NCBI GenBank assembly: GCA_034336665.1
Contig: JAPFBE010000003.1
Coordinates: forward strand, 16,656,360 to 16,720,359
DNA length: 64,000 nucleotides
Origin: Luscinia megarhynchos
Lineage: Eukaryota > Chordata > Aves > Passeriformes > Turdidae
Reading direction: 5' to 3'
Part shown: piece by piece, positions 32,401 through 44,500 of the stretch
Numbering within the stretch: the stretch's first letter is position 1
How the letters are laid out: the number at the start of each line of letters is the position of its first letter
The notes under the pieces: generated by a model
What the model was told of the DNA's origin: nothing
What the model saw: the letters and a program-made list of their open reading frames with translations, nothing else
Database searches by the model: none
Translations under genes and position numbers: made by a program

Positions 32401-35400
32401 CGTAAAACTGGTGGAAGCAAACATCCTAGAAATACATGTGTGTACGTATGCTCCTGCTTTCCGGGGAAATAAGCTTACCCGCTCCGTATTTGACGGGAAC
32501 TTTGGAATGACTGAATAAAAATATCACTCTAAACCTCCCTGAGCACGTACTACTTCAGAGAATAGGTAAATAGGGAAAAATAGGTAAATAGGAAAATAGT
32601 GTCAGTGTTGAATAAAACAGCTTCAGTGGGCAGTAACTACTTAAAATATCTTGTCCTTACATCTTAAATCCATACTTACCAGAAATATTCAAGTGTTAAT
32701 TTCAAGATGAAAAATAATTTTACATTTTTTGGTATCATTCTGATCTTTAAACGGAAGTTTTGTCCCTCAAAAATACTTTTTCTTTTACAAACATGCACAA
32801 TACTGGTAAAAAATATTGGAAAAAGGAAGAAGGCCCCCTCTTCTTCCCCAGCAGAATTTTTTTGTTTTAGTATTTTCCCCATGCACCCCTTCCATATAAA
32901 AGTGGCAAGAGATCCATTCATCAAACGCTCTAATCCCTGATAGCTCAGGAAATCATTAAATAGGGCTTTAAGATTGCTTTTAATCTCTCCCAAGCATTCT
33001 ATATATGAAGCATGATTTACAAAACATACATTTCTTTTGCACCATCTCCCACTCAGATACTTTTTTAATGGAAGGAAGATTAATTGCAAATACAAGCTAC
33101 TTGGAGAGATAGAATAAAGAACCACAGAGCTCTTGCTGTCTGTAATAAAAGTAATTGTGAGCCCTATTTTGGTGTATTTGGGTGCCAGGGAGGTTAGGCT
33201 GTACTGTGCAGCAGAAGCAGGCACACGGCTGCTCTGTCAAGGAGAACAAAGTTTTGTTCAAAAATTACCAGATGTTAGAGAATATATTTCCAGCAGGAAT
33301 GCTTTTCACACATCAACTGTGTGGTTGGTATTTTTGTTGTTGGGGGTTTTTTTTCTGCTGATAAAGTGGCACAGATCAATTATAATTGATTTGTGAAGAA
33401 AGATACTCTTCCTAATAAGTCAGTTTTCTAGAAGTTCAGGATTTTTTGAGGATAGCTGATGCAGGTCTAGTGTGAGAGGTACCATCAGCTTCAGGACTCA
33501 GATTTCTGGGGCACTGTTTGCCTGCTGTGCTGTTTTCCTCTGGAGAATAAAAATGAGAAATTTAACGAAAATAATTACTTTTGGTATTTTAAATTACATT
33601 TAATATTCTCTCCCTCTGTCTCTTCTTTTGTTCCTGTGAACATGCTTTCCCTCAAAAATGCACTTACCAATAAAGTGCATGTCAACAGTATGGGAAATTT
33701 ATATTCCATTCCTGCAAGTGAATACACGTACTGAGAACATATTTTCAGTTGTGCCCTGTAAATGACCTTGCTGGGGATTGCTCGTGCAATCCTACGCACC
33801 AGCAGCAGCCAAGCAGCTGTTCCACCCAACTGGCCCTTGCCAAGAAGGTGTAGTGGTCTCAAGTTTTGACAGGCAAGGAGCTGAAATTGTAGGAAAATCT
33901 GTTCTTTTAAATTATTACTTAGGATATAAGTAAATATCCATTGGTAGAAATATTTAGTCATCAGTTTTTTACAAATTTATGAAGTACTCAGTTTTTATGA
34001 GCTACAGACAAGTTATGTGATAATCACCCTGCTTAGGAGTAGTCTGACTTCGTGAACCTTCTACACTTACCAGCCAGGCTGACACATCTCTTAGGTACTT
34101 CACTGCAGAGGCACTCCCAGGCAACTGGGTGAAAAATTAGTTCCTCCATTATGTTTAAACATCAGCAAGGTGACAACTAGAACAAAACGTTCATATCTTT
34201 AATCAAAGACAATTGAGAAACTCTGAAATAAAGATAATATTTCTTTCCTTACAGCATTGTTACAACATACAGTGCAGTCAGGAAACTATTTAATTTTGTC
34301 CTTTCCTCATGATGATTGTGATAATTGCTTCTATTGGAACTTTGAAGAAGGTCAGGACTATCAGAATTTTTATTGGAACATTTCCCTCTGTGACACTGAG
34401 TAGGAGCAGTAATTCTTCCAATGTTACTTTTCACAGAATAAGTAATCAGAAATGAAAATAAAGGCAAGTGAGAAACAGAGAAAAACAAACTAAAAACCCA
34501 ACCCAAATCACCACACTTCTCAGGATCCTACAATTCAGTGATAGCTGGGGAAGTTTCCTGGGGTCCACTGTGGACAACACTGCAAACATGTACAGGCTGG
34601 ACATACCAAATAGCTATAGATAAAAACAAACAAGATGCTGGGGTGCATGGGGAATGAGATGAGGAGAAATACAGAAAATAAAAACCAGGATGTGTCAGCT
34701 GGGTGGTGCTTTCTTGCATGTGCTTGTTGCATGTCACACCTTCCTCCCAGAAAATGACCTCCAAAGGTGAATATTAAAGAAAGCTGCTACACACTATTTG
34801 GTATATAGAAAACTGCCCTCATTAAAATTTGAAATTTGAAAAGAGTGAAGTTTGAAACTTCTTGCTTGGCTTAAGAAAGTAATTTGTGGTACATGCAAAG
34901 AAGGCAAAGTCAAGTTCTGTTTTCCTATGTCACATTGCTCAGGTTAATTCAAAGCCAATAAAATTTTTCCCCCTTAACACATCGATAAATTCTTATCCCT
35001 CAATACCAGGGCAGTAATGAATTAGTTTAAAAAAGGAGCTGTACTTTGTTATGAATAAGAACAATAGCCAGCTGCATTTTTGTGCAAGCAGACTTTGCAA
35101 TAGAATTCAGATGCCAGCCACGGCGGGAAGGGGAGCAGTGGCCCACGGTGAGGAGGCAGGTGGTTGGTGTGGGCTGGGTGAGCCTGGCCCTGCTCACCCC
35201 GACACTGCTCCTCTCCTGGCTTATAGGGGCAGGACTGGGGCCTGACACCCAAGCCACAAGCTACTCTTGCACTTGTGACTTGAATATGCTGGTGATTTTC
35301 CTTTCTTGCTTCCCCAGACCAAGGGGGTCTGTACCTACTGTACCCCTTGGCACCTGGCCTCCAAAGCTGGGCTGCTTGCCAGCTCCAGTGGGAATAGCTC

Positions 35401-35483
35401 AGTGGCTGGGATGGAGAGATTGCTGGCTGACTCAGGGCAAACATTATTAGTGGTCTTTCTAATTGCTTATAATCATTCTGTTT
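32401..35483. other. intergenic, TXLNG promoter to unassigned ORF
   Basis: AT-rich sequence with no recognised gene. Minus ORFs of 182 codons (32676-33224), 128 codons (33575-33961) and 131 codons (35049-35444) have no family features. There is a GC-richer patch at 35100-35430. Confidence 0.4.
32561..32596 (+). repeat. 18-bp tandem repeat, two copies
   Basis: AATAGGTAAATAGGGAAA followed at once by a copy with one change (32579-32596). Confidence 0.7.
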
Positions 35484-35942
35484 TCAACATGTGCTCAGAC
35501 ATGTCAGCTGACTAATAAGTACATCACAGCCAGAGAAACCCAAAGTGGGTTGATAACAGCATTCCTCCACCTGAAGGATCCTTTGCAGTATTTCCACCTG
35601 CTTAGGCAGTGGTTCCTGACCTTTCATGCACATGCCCACTAAGTTTTTGACACTACATTCCACCAAGAGATCGTTGTTTTCACATCCACGGCAAATATCT
35701 GTGGAAGCTCCTCTCCACCCCAGTAACATCCTTGGAGCAGGACCTTTCATCCACCCAACACATGATGATGGGCCTGAAAGTCTTGTTACACATGATACCG
35801 GATGAAAGGTGGTGATGATACAGCACAAGCAAAACTGTTTGAAGTTTAAATTGCTGGCATCAAAGGGCACAAGGCCAGCATTAAAACATTTCTGAAGTAA
35901 TTGGGACAAGAAGCTGGGTGTATCAACCCATTCCCTGGCCAT
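35484..35942 (-). other. unassigned 152-codon ORF with upstream acceptor-like tract
   Basis: ATG at 35942, stop at 35484. Cys-rich (Cys pairs near residues 39-40 and 127-128), with an amphipathic, Leu-rich C-terminal part (VEILQRILQVEE). Just upstream on minus is a pyrimidine-rich tract ending ACCTGACAG, which would join in frame through Gln-Ile to the ATG. No conserved family recognised. Could be an exon of an unannotated gene, an old retrocopy, or chance. Confidence 0.2.
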
Positions 35943-36949
35943 TATTTGACTGTCAGGTAAACAGGTTTAATTGGGAAGGAGAGGAAATGCAGAAAAACAG
36001 CAGTTTTATCTGGCTCTTAAACCTTCACATTTGGTATGGAAACCACAGCCATGAGAAGAAATAAATAAAAGCAACTGCAGAACTACTGTTTATGCAGGCA
36101 TACAAGTTAAAAAAAAAACAAACACTAAGCATAGTTTTCTTTAGAGCATCATATATCTAAGAGGATAGAGCATAAAATATTTATTCTTCTAATTTTATAT
36201 AAAGCCCTTAACTAAAGGCATTTTTCTTGTTTTCCCTACTTTGCCAGAATCACACTGAGACAAAATAACCTGTGTAGTTTTGGGTTAATTATACCTCCCA
36301 AGCTTATCTGGAGAGGTTTGTCACAGATTCATGAATTCCTGAATTAGCAAAGGAAAATGTCCCCAACCTGTCCTTAATGAAAACCAGTCTTTTAGGAAAT
36401 GAAGCAAGTGATTTCATTCTTAATTTCTACAGAGAGTCATCTTATTACAAATGATAGTGTGACAAACTAATGCTAATTATTTTGGTTGCTTTTTGTCTCT
36501 TGATAGTATCTAGTTGAAAGTAACAGCTGAAAAGTACATTATAATTTCTTTAATATATTTAGACACTATGATACATGTGGGTTTGCATTTATATGTATGC
36601 ATGGTCTTTATATCTAGCTAGGTAGCTAGCTATAGCAAATGCTGGGCTATACTGAGAATAAAACAAAGCCATGCATGTTCTCTGATATTTTTGTGGAAAT
36701 TGTTGTTTTCTCCAATAGTTAACTAAAATATATATAAAGAAAATACAGCAAGAAATTATTTGACTTGCCATTTTGTTAAAAAAAAATTAGAATGATGACG
36801 TAACACACACAAACAATTCAAATGTTTAAAACAAAGAAGAAAAGCATTGAAAATTAGTATTTTGGAAGGAAAATCTATGAATGGGTAATGTTAAATAAAG
36901 ATCTACTTTTATATTAACCCCTTACTAAAATTATCTTGAGTTTCATTTC
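35943..36949. other. intergenic, nothing recognised
   Basis: AT-rich sequence up to the truncated left edge of the ERV. I found no LTR here that would pair with the 3' LTR. Confidence 0.4.
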
Positions 36950-36961
36950 CAGGTTGGGAAA

Positions 36962-37090
36962 ATGGCAACAGCATCACCCCCAGCAGAGCCTTCAGTTGTA
37001 GCTAAGCTGGGGAAAGATGACGTTTAATTTGTGGTGGATACAGAGGCAACATATTCTGTGTTAAATATTTTAAAGGCAGATACAAGTTAG
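36962..37090 (+). pseudogene. ERV protease remnant
   Basis: Frame starting at 36962 reads through an in-frame TAA (37025-37027) into VVDTEATYSVLN at 37031 onward, the aspartyl-protease active-site region. The Gly expected after Asp-Thr is Glu (GAG at 37043-37045), so the catalytic DTG triad is broken. Only the region around the active site remains recognisable. Confidence 0.7.
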
Positions 37091-37140
37091 AAATCAGAAG
37101 GCCGTAGGGGATTGGCACCTACAAATTAGAAGTTCCTTAA

Positions 37141-38275
37141 ACTTGGGTTATTAGTAGAATTTGAATCTAAGCATAATATACCCATTCTGCCAGTAAAGAA
37201 GGCTGATGGTAAGAGTTATCAATTAGTGCAGGATTTAAGGGAAATTAACAAAATAACAGAGCATATATACCCAATTATAGCAAACCCCTACACTCTTTTG
37301 ACCACGCTGGCAAATGAATTAGGGTGGTTCACTGTTTTAAATCTTAAGAATGCCTTCTTCTGTATTCCTGTGCATAAGAACAGCTAAGAACTTTTTGCTT
37401 TTTAGTGGGATAATCCTAAAGCAGGGAGAAAAACCCAGCTCACCGAGACAGTTCTACCCCAGGGATTCAAAAACAGCCCAACAATATTCGGAAACCAGCT
37501 TGCAAAGGAGTTGGAGGACTGGAGCAGACAAGAACCAGGAGGAGTTTTTCTTCAAAATATTGATGATACCTTAATTACAGCTAAAATGCAAGCTCACTGC
37601 ATCCAGTCTGTTGAACCTTTTGGGACTAAGTGGATATAAAGTCTCCAAAGAGAAAGCACTGGTTACCAGGAAAACAGTAGAAATTTTCTGTGGACATTGA
37701 CAACTTAGCAGAGAACAGAATGAAGCCGTCTACCATCTGCCAGAGCCCCACAACCCGAATGAGATGCAAGCCTTCCTGGGAATGGTGGGTTGGTGTCACT
37801 TATGGATACCAAATTATGGACTAATGGTAAAACCTTTGTGTGGAGCCCTTAAAACAGCCAAAAAGGGAACCATCATGTGGACTGAGAGCACAAGGGCTGC
37901 ATTTAAACAGCTGAAACATTCCTTGATGTCAGCCCCAGCTCTGGTGCTGCTGGACTCGACTGAGCCATTTGGACTCTTTACATAGGTGTGACTGAATGTT
38001 GCTCTGGGGGCATTGGTGCAGCACCTTGGGGACCAGTGAAGGGCTGTGGCCTACCTAGACAGTGTTAGCCAAGGGTGGCCTGGGTGTTTGAAAGCTGTGG
38101 TGGTTACTGTCATCCTGATACAAGAGCCTTGTAAATTCACCCTTGGGCAGCACATTGCTGAGTATGTGCCCCACGCAGTGATATCTGTGCTGGAACAAAA
38201 GCGGGGAGACATTGGTTATCTCTTAGCAGAATGCTTAAATATCAATCTGTGCTGTTGGAACAGGATGATGTTACT
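37141..38275 (+). pseudogene. ERV reverse transcriptase remnant
   Basis: Starts near LPVKKADGKSYQLVQDLREI; motif A reads VLNLKNAFFC with Asn (37349-37351) where the catalytic Asp is expected. Motif C is QNIDD at 37553-37567, keeping both Asp. In-frame stops include 37385-37387. A frameshift near 37600 moves the reading to the frame of 37764 (QAFLGMVGWCHLWIPNYG), the thumb/connection region, and a TGA interrupts LGDQ-RAVAYLDS near 38038. The pieces run on to about 38275. Confidence 0.85.
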
Positions 38276-38323
38276 CTAAAAATTCTCTTGTAAACCCTGC
38301 AATGTGTTTATCATCTACATTAA

Positions 38324-38677
38324 TTGACAATGTGCCTAAGCATGACTGTTTTACAGACAATAGAAAAGGCCTATTCCAGCAGACCAGACCTGAAGGATGT
38401 GCCTCTGGAGAATCCAGACTGGGAACTGTATACCAATGGAAGTAGCTTCATGAGAAATGGTAAGCAAGGGACAGCCATGGATAAGGTGACTGAGGCCAAG
38501 GCCTTGCCATCAGGTGTGTCATCTCAGAAAGATGAACTCATTGCACTTAGAAGAGCTCTAGAACTGAGCAAGGGAAAGACAGTGAATATATGGACCGACT
38601 CTAAATATGCCTTCAGTGCTGTCCATGCCCATGGAGCCATCTGGAAGGAGAGGGGGCTATTAACTGCTCCAGATTAA
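38324..38677 (+). pseudogene. ERV RNase H domain
   Basis: A 117-codon open piece in the frame of protease and early RT. It shows LYTNGSSF where the first catalytic Asp (TDGS) should be, then KDELIALRRALELSKGKTVN with the catalytic Glu, and IWTDSKYAF with the third catalytic Asp. One acidic catalytic residue is therefore lost as Asn. Confidence 0.85.
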
Positions 38678-38939
38678 TGAAATTAAGCATGCTGAGCAGA
38701 TCCTTGCGCTCCTCTGAGTATTTGAAAGCCTTCAGAGGTAGCTATTATACATTGCAGAGGTCATCAAAAGGGGAAAACACCTCCTGAAAACTGGGAATTT
38801 GCTTTGCTGATGAAACAGCAAAAGGGGTTGCAGAAAAAGGTGTTCTTGCAGAGATACCACAGAAAAAAATAGATTTGTCAGCATTTACCCCAAAGTAGGA
38901 TGAGAAAAACCACAAGTTATTAAGTTTCCTAAGGCTGAG

Positions 38940-39955
38940 GTTAAGAAAGTGGGTGCACTGTCACTCCAGGGGGACAGGTCGTAGCTCCACCCCTGCATCT
39001 TAAAGAAATAGCACACTGAGAGCATGAAAATATCCACTGGGGAACAGAAAATCTTTTAAAATCTGTGGTAATAGGGAGAGGAATGGCTGATATTGTACAA
39101 TCTATAGCAAACAAGTGTGAAATCTCTTGTAGAAACAACCCTGACACGAGCAAAATAGTTGTGTTAGGATTAACAAAAACAGATCTCCTGGGAGATTACT
39201 GGTAAACAGATTTTGCTGAGACGCCACATAAGGAATGATATGGGTTTATATTAATATTAGCTGACACCTTCAGTGGATGGTCTGAGGCTTATCCCTGTCA
39301 CACAATAAAGAAGGTGGTGAAAGTTTTGCTCCATCATATAATTCCAAGGTTTGAGGTTCCTTTGGGGATCTCATCAGATAGGGGACCCAATTTTGTGTCA
39401 ACAGTGGTCGGGAAAATTAGCAAAATTCTGGGAATTACTTGGGACCTACACACACTGTACAGGCCCCAAGCAAGTGGCAAAGTTGAATGTATGAATGGAA
39501 CCCTTAAAACTCAGATTGGTAAGATCTATCAAGAAACACCCATGACATGGATCCAGGCCTTGCTGAGAATCTGCATACAGCCAAGGTGGAGACACAACAT
39601 TACTTCCTATGAAATACTATATGGCAGGCCATATCAGGTTCCATATATCCCAGGGAAAATTCATATGAAGGGTAGAAATGATTTGCAGAAGTACTTAAAA
39701 GCTTTAAGTTCCACTTTGCAGAAGCTCCAGAGATTGTGTTATGTAGACTGGTAGGACTGAACACACCTGCTCATTCATTCCATCCTGGAGACTGAGTCTG
39801 TGTTGAATGGTGGACAGTGACCCCTTGCAAGCTGAGTGGAAGAGACTGTTCCAAGGTTTGCTGACCACCCTTACTGCAGACAGGGTTGCTGGCAAAGGAA
39901 TCGTGGATCCACTACTCCAGAGTAAAGTGCTCTGCTCCTGAAACCATGGGGACAA
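38940..39955 (+). pseudogene. ERV integrase remnant
   Basis: The core reads TDFAETPHKEWYGF, then GISSDRGPNF, then SGKVECMNGTLK: Asp, Asp and Glu are all present, with exactly 35 residues between the second Asp and the Glu. The longest open piece is 39314-39754 (146 codons). Upstream, a TAA interrupts before the first catalytic Asp near 39205 and His residues of an HHCC finger appear near 38990. Downstream, a decayed GPY/F-like end (SWIHYSRVK) reaches about 39920. Confidence 0.85.
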
Positions 39956-39959
39956 CAGA

Positions 39960-41073
39960 CACTAATACAAATCAGGATGATGTGGTTTGAACTGTTCTTT
40001 ATGTCTGTTATCCACCCAATTAGTAACCATGACTCAGGGTTGGCCCCATGATCTGCATGGGACTTTAATCCAAAATATGTCCAAAGTTCCTAGTAAGAAC
40101 AATCTCTGGATTTGTTCCCAAGTGTCACCTCTAAAAGGGAGTAATTGACCACTGATTGGTGTTTTAATGGAAGTGAACCTTATGGAGAGGTGGGAACAAA
40201 TTGATAATGCTTTTCTACCTCCTATACCCCTGAGCAGCCTAACGGATTGTGGGAATTATACAGTTCCCTGCACACTCATAAATGCCACAGGAAAGGCCAT
40301 TCTTCCTTCCTATGGCCATGACATCAGATTCAGGGAAAGAATAAGCCCAAGAACTATGAGGAAGATGGAATTGACATCACAGAGACTAGCTCTATCACAC
40401 GGGAGAGGGTGGTATTTGACACGTGACCATAAGGCCTGGGAAATCCTGCCCAGAGAAAAAGATCTGGCTTGGGTCCTTGGGGCTGTAATTCCAAATATAA
40501 CAATATTTGATCATATTAAAAATCCAAATGGGAGGGAGAAAAGACCTATCAATCCCCTTGTTACACATCCTACACTTTTTCATAGTATAGTCAGAGCTCT
40601 CCTTCTCTCTTTTGGAGTACTTACAGTAATTGCAAACATCTCAGCTGTTACCCAGCATATTGAACAGCATACCCGCAGATGGAATTTTGGCCTTACAGGA
40701 AGAAGTCCATTGTCTGTCTTGTGTGGTTATACAGAACAGAACAGCTCTCAATTTCCTATTTGCACATGGAGGTGTATGTACTATTATTAATACCACTTGT
40801 TCTTTTGTTGACCAGAGGGGAAGAATTAGGAAGGATTTGGCTGAAATTTGGAAGGGAACTCAAATTTTTCATGAAGTAGCTTCCAGAAATAACATCTTAA
40901 ACTTTGACCATATCTTCCACACCCTCACCTAATGATTACCAAACTGGGCCTGGATAAACAAAGCATTCATAATAGTTGTAGCTACAATTGGCATCTATAG
41001 TGCCATAGCTACTGGGATAGTTTTTTTGTGTAAACTGGTGCTGGGGTTAAATGTGGAAATAGAGACAAGGTAG
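39960..41073 (+). pseudogene. ERV env remnant
   Basis: SU part open in the frame of 40167. An R-E-K-R furin-type cleavage motif near 40540 is followed by a hydrophobic stretch resembling a fusion peptide. A frameshift near 40672 is needed to reach the TM ectodomain in the frame of 40630 (QNRTALNFLFAHGGV). The loop cysteines read C-x6-C-Ser, lacking the last Cys of the CX6CC motif. After a stop at 40930, a membrane-spanning segment (FIIVVATIGIYSAIATGIVF) and a short tail end at TAG 41071-41073. Not a working Env. Confidence 0.8.
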
Positions 41074-41089
41074 AGTCTTGTTAGTCTCT

Positions 41090-41104
41090 GAAAAAGGGGG
41101 GAAA
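41090..41104 (+). other. polypurine tract
   Basis: GAAAAAGGGGGGAAA immediately before a TG that begins the 3' LTR, 17 bases after the env stop. This is the plus-strand primer site expected in gammaretrovirus-like elements. Confidence 0.8.
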
Positions 41105-41528
41105 TGATTCTTTACACATATGTATTTGTAGCTTATAATTGTAGCTTAGCTTCAGCATTTTCCTAGGCATGAAGACAAAACAAATTCCAGGACCCCTATG
41201 CTATCTTGGTTCTTAGAAACCAAGGTTGAAACCAGCTTTTTGAGACATATCTTTGTGAACAGGGCCTGCTCCCCACTGAAGGCAGGGAGAATTTAGAAGG
41301 TACTAGAAGTGGGGAGATTACTTCACCAGGCACATTGTTAATTGTGGGGCTCTTGTCAGAAATGTCAATTTGCAAAATCTACAAAAATTGTACACACCTC
41401 ATGCAGGGTATATATCTTTGGTGTTTTACACCTAACAAGCTGTGCACCTGAGGATCCTTATACAATGGTACCCCTTTTTATCACCCTGTATGTCACTCAT
41501 ATTTTTAGGACCAGAGAAAAAGGCATCA
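41105..41528 (+). mobile_element. 3' LTR (right edge tentative)
   Basis: Begins TGATTCTTTACACAT after the polypurine tract. A TATA-like GGGTATATATC lies near 41407. The right end is placed at ...GGCATCA (41528), because ATCA mirrors the starting TGAT, but no 5' LTR is available for comparison and no clear AATAAA was seen. The end could lie some hundred bases further. Confidence 0.5.
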
Positions 41529-44500
41529 ATGGTACAACTACATTCTTGACACAGCCCTGGGACTGAGGGCCCGATGCAGCTGCTACTGCTTGGCAGTGCA
41601 CAGAAAAATAACCAGACACACTTTGCTCCTTTCTATGCAATAGATATTGCATAGTAAAAGTCAATAATATGTGAGTGGCCAGCAGTTCAAGGATGCATCT
41701 CACAGTCCAGCAGCAGACTCCTGCCCATAGGGTTATTCTTTAAATGCACGAGGTTAAAATTGATATCCTACACTTCAGTACTATATACATCACCCACTGA
41801 CCACCAAGATCACGAAACAGCAAGGAAAAAAAATACTGAGGCAAAAAACTAACAAAACTTAAAGTTTACTAGAACAATTCAGGAAACTGAAAGCTTTGAT
41901 TAACTTTGATAACAGATCATCTGTAAGTGATCAAATAAAAATGTAGGGAAACTTTTCACTACACTTTTCTTATTCCTGGATTTTACAATCTTTCCTCCTC
42001 CTCCAGACAGATTATTAAATTTTAAAAATTCCACACAGGTATGAACTAATACCAACTAGAATTATACACTAATAGCTGAAGATGATTGTTCAGTGCACAG
42101 AATAAGTAGAGATGCTGGTATCTCAGAGCTAGTCTAAGCTAACCTACATGATTCCTGGCTGATCTTTGCCCCGTTCCCCAAAAGTTAATTAAAAAATCTG
42201 CAAGTTGATTTTCATAAGAAAATTTGTTAACTCTCTTTTGATTTGTTGTTTTCTTCTTCTCAATGTTTTGAACAACTGTACTTTTTGTCACACTGTATTC
42301 ACAGGATGGTGTTACTTACATTCATTTTGGTTTCATTTTAGTCACTGATTTCATAGCACAGTTATGTTGGATTTTAGCATCTGTACCAGCCCAGTGCTTG
42401 GAATGATGTTAAGAAAAGACAGCACACCTGCTTATGTAATATACTATTATGACACATTGGGTACAAAGGCATGCAAAATTCACCATGAATGTAAAAAGAT
42501 CTACCTGTGCTTCTCTCATATGGCAAGTGAAATGCAGAAATTTTCCCTCTTCCCATGCACAATAAGAACTGCTAGGTACTTGTAGCACCTACCTAAATGA
42601 AAGGCCTGAAAACTGCAGGATTATGGAGAATTTACTTCAGTTTTCCATCTTAAAATCAGATACGCAGATTTGAAAATATTAATATGACTTTTGATTAGAG
42701 ATTTAAATATCAGAGCTCAAGTCAGATTCAGCCTTGCTACATTATTATCTTTTTTAAATGCAAATTTAAGTAGTGGGTTGGTTTCTTTTATTTTATAGAT
42801 ATCCTCGCTTTTCACAAAAAGGGAAAAAGGGAAATTTTCTATGAAGGAACTATCTTTCATGAGAAATGGAATTTGGTATCAATGACCACTATATAGGTTA
42901 TGCTTACATGAAAAGAAAGATGAGGCTTGATGTAGAAGCCCCATGCAAACAAGGCCATCATATACCTGAAAACATTAGGAATGATCAGGCTCGTTTTTAA
43001 GAAGGTGGACTTTTGGAGCAGTGATTTTGGAGCTCTCAGTCATCCAGGGAATATTTGCCACTATCAGAATAGAATTATTCATCTTTATAGAAGGCATGAC
43101 ATCAAACTGTACAGTAGACAGATCCTAATATCCCCATCTTAAATCCACAGCAGTTGCATTTGTCCAGAGTAACCACTGAGCTGTGAATAGTCCTTTTACA
43201 AGCGTAACAGATTTAACTTTTGTCGTCTTTAATTAATCCCAGATATAAAAAGCTCCTTAAGTACCTCTTATTTACCGTGACTTACCTTGCATCTGTTAAC
43301 TAAGTGAAAAACCCTATAAAAATGCAAATTATGCTTAAGATGGTTTGCAGTTGAGAAAGTGTATGGCAATAAACTAATTTGAGAAGCCAAATGTATGCAG
43401 GTTTAAAACAATTCCTTTTCCATAATGAGAAATAGAGAACTTTCTGACCAAGTTGCTAATGGAGACAATTTTAAATAGTCCTTTCTTACGGTAACAGCAG
43501 TGGAAACTACTTAGCTCTTTTCATTTCCCACAGGATGAATATTGACTGAGTAATTACAGCTATAATCTCTTCAGTCTCTTTACAAAAATTTTCTGCAGAA
43601 TTATGTCATTAAGACAGAGCTTACTGTATGCAACCTGCCTATAATTCAATTGTGCTTAATGGCTCCAACCTACTTAATTTTACCCATTTTCCTTTGTATT
43701 TGGAATTTCATGAATGCTTTGTCATAGAAATTTATGAAATAGATGACAAGCAGAACATAAAATTTTCATTTTTCTGTATGTAAATACAGCTACTGACTTA
43801 ATGGTATAACCACAGGAAACATCCTGATGCCTATGAAGAATCAAAAATTTTTTAGAGAAAAAACCCCTATTTTAAAATTTAAATTCTAGGTCTTAAGCAC
43901 TTTGAAAAAGTGTACTTTTTAAAATCTGTCTGAAGCATATTTACTCCTCACTGCCCTCTCTCCAAATAAATGAGCCAATTTTTTATATATTTACAGTATT
44001 TAATAAAGATGTCCAAACCAGTGAAAGTTTTTACATAAATGTTTCAGCACTTAAAATAAGGAGAAGCATTTAATTTGCTCTCAGCTCAGATAGTAAAATT
44101 AAATGGAAACATAACAGCCTTCTGCAGAAAGAATGCATTAAACCATTTCTCTCTGTGGGGAAAGGCAGTTATCTCAATAATCTCAATATGATTAACAACC
44201 CTAAATTTGATTCAAGCAGTTACTAATTCTATCATAATTTAAATGCTTAAATGTTTGCTGCCTGACTGATAACTGATCAGCTTCTTTTGGAATCTGCATT
44301 AGTATATTTTACCAAATCCTTGAAAGTTATTTGATAGCGTTTTCTATAAATTCTTTGGCTACATACATTAAGGAAGTTAAATACATGTGAAATCTACCAA
44401 CTACAAGTACCTTAAAAATAGTACACATTTACAGATTATACAGAGATCAGAGTGCAAATGTCAAGAGAGAATTGTTGCAAAGGACTAAGTTACTTACAAC

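Larger units (their letters stand above)
36950..41528 (+). mobile_element. 5'-truncated gammaretrovirus-like endogenous retrovirus
   Basis: Plus-strand remains in proviral order: protease end, reverse transcriptase, RNase H, integrase, env, polypurine tract and 3' LTR. No gag and no 5' LTR are visible: similarity starts abruptly in pro near 36955. Pol is of the murine-leukaemia-virus type and Env has an SU/TM cleavage motif and a gamma-type TM ectodomain, placing it in class I. Many stops and frameshifts make it non-functional. It sits in the intergenic gap between the TXLNG promoter and the 3' end of SYAP1. Confidence 0.88.

Noticed and set aside
32676..33224. 182-codon minus ORF just beyond the TXLNG promoter
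   Set aside because: AT-rich, Phe/Ile/Lys/Ser composition typical of random AT sequence, no motif.
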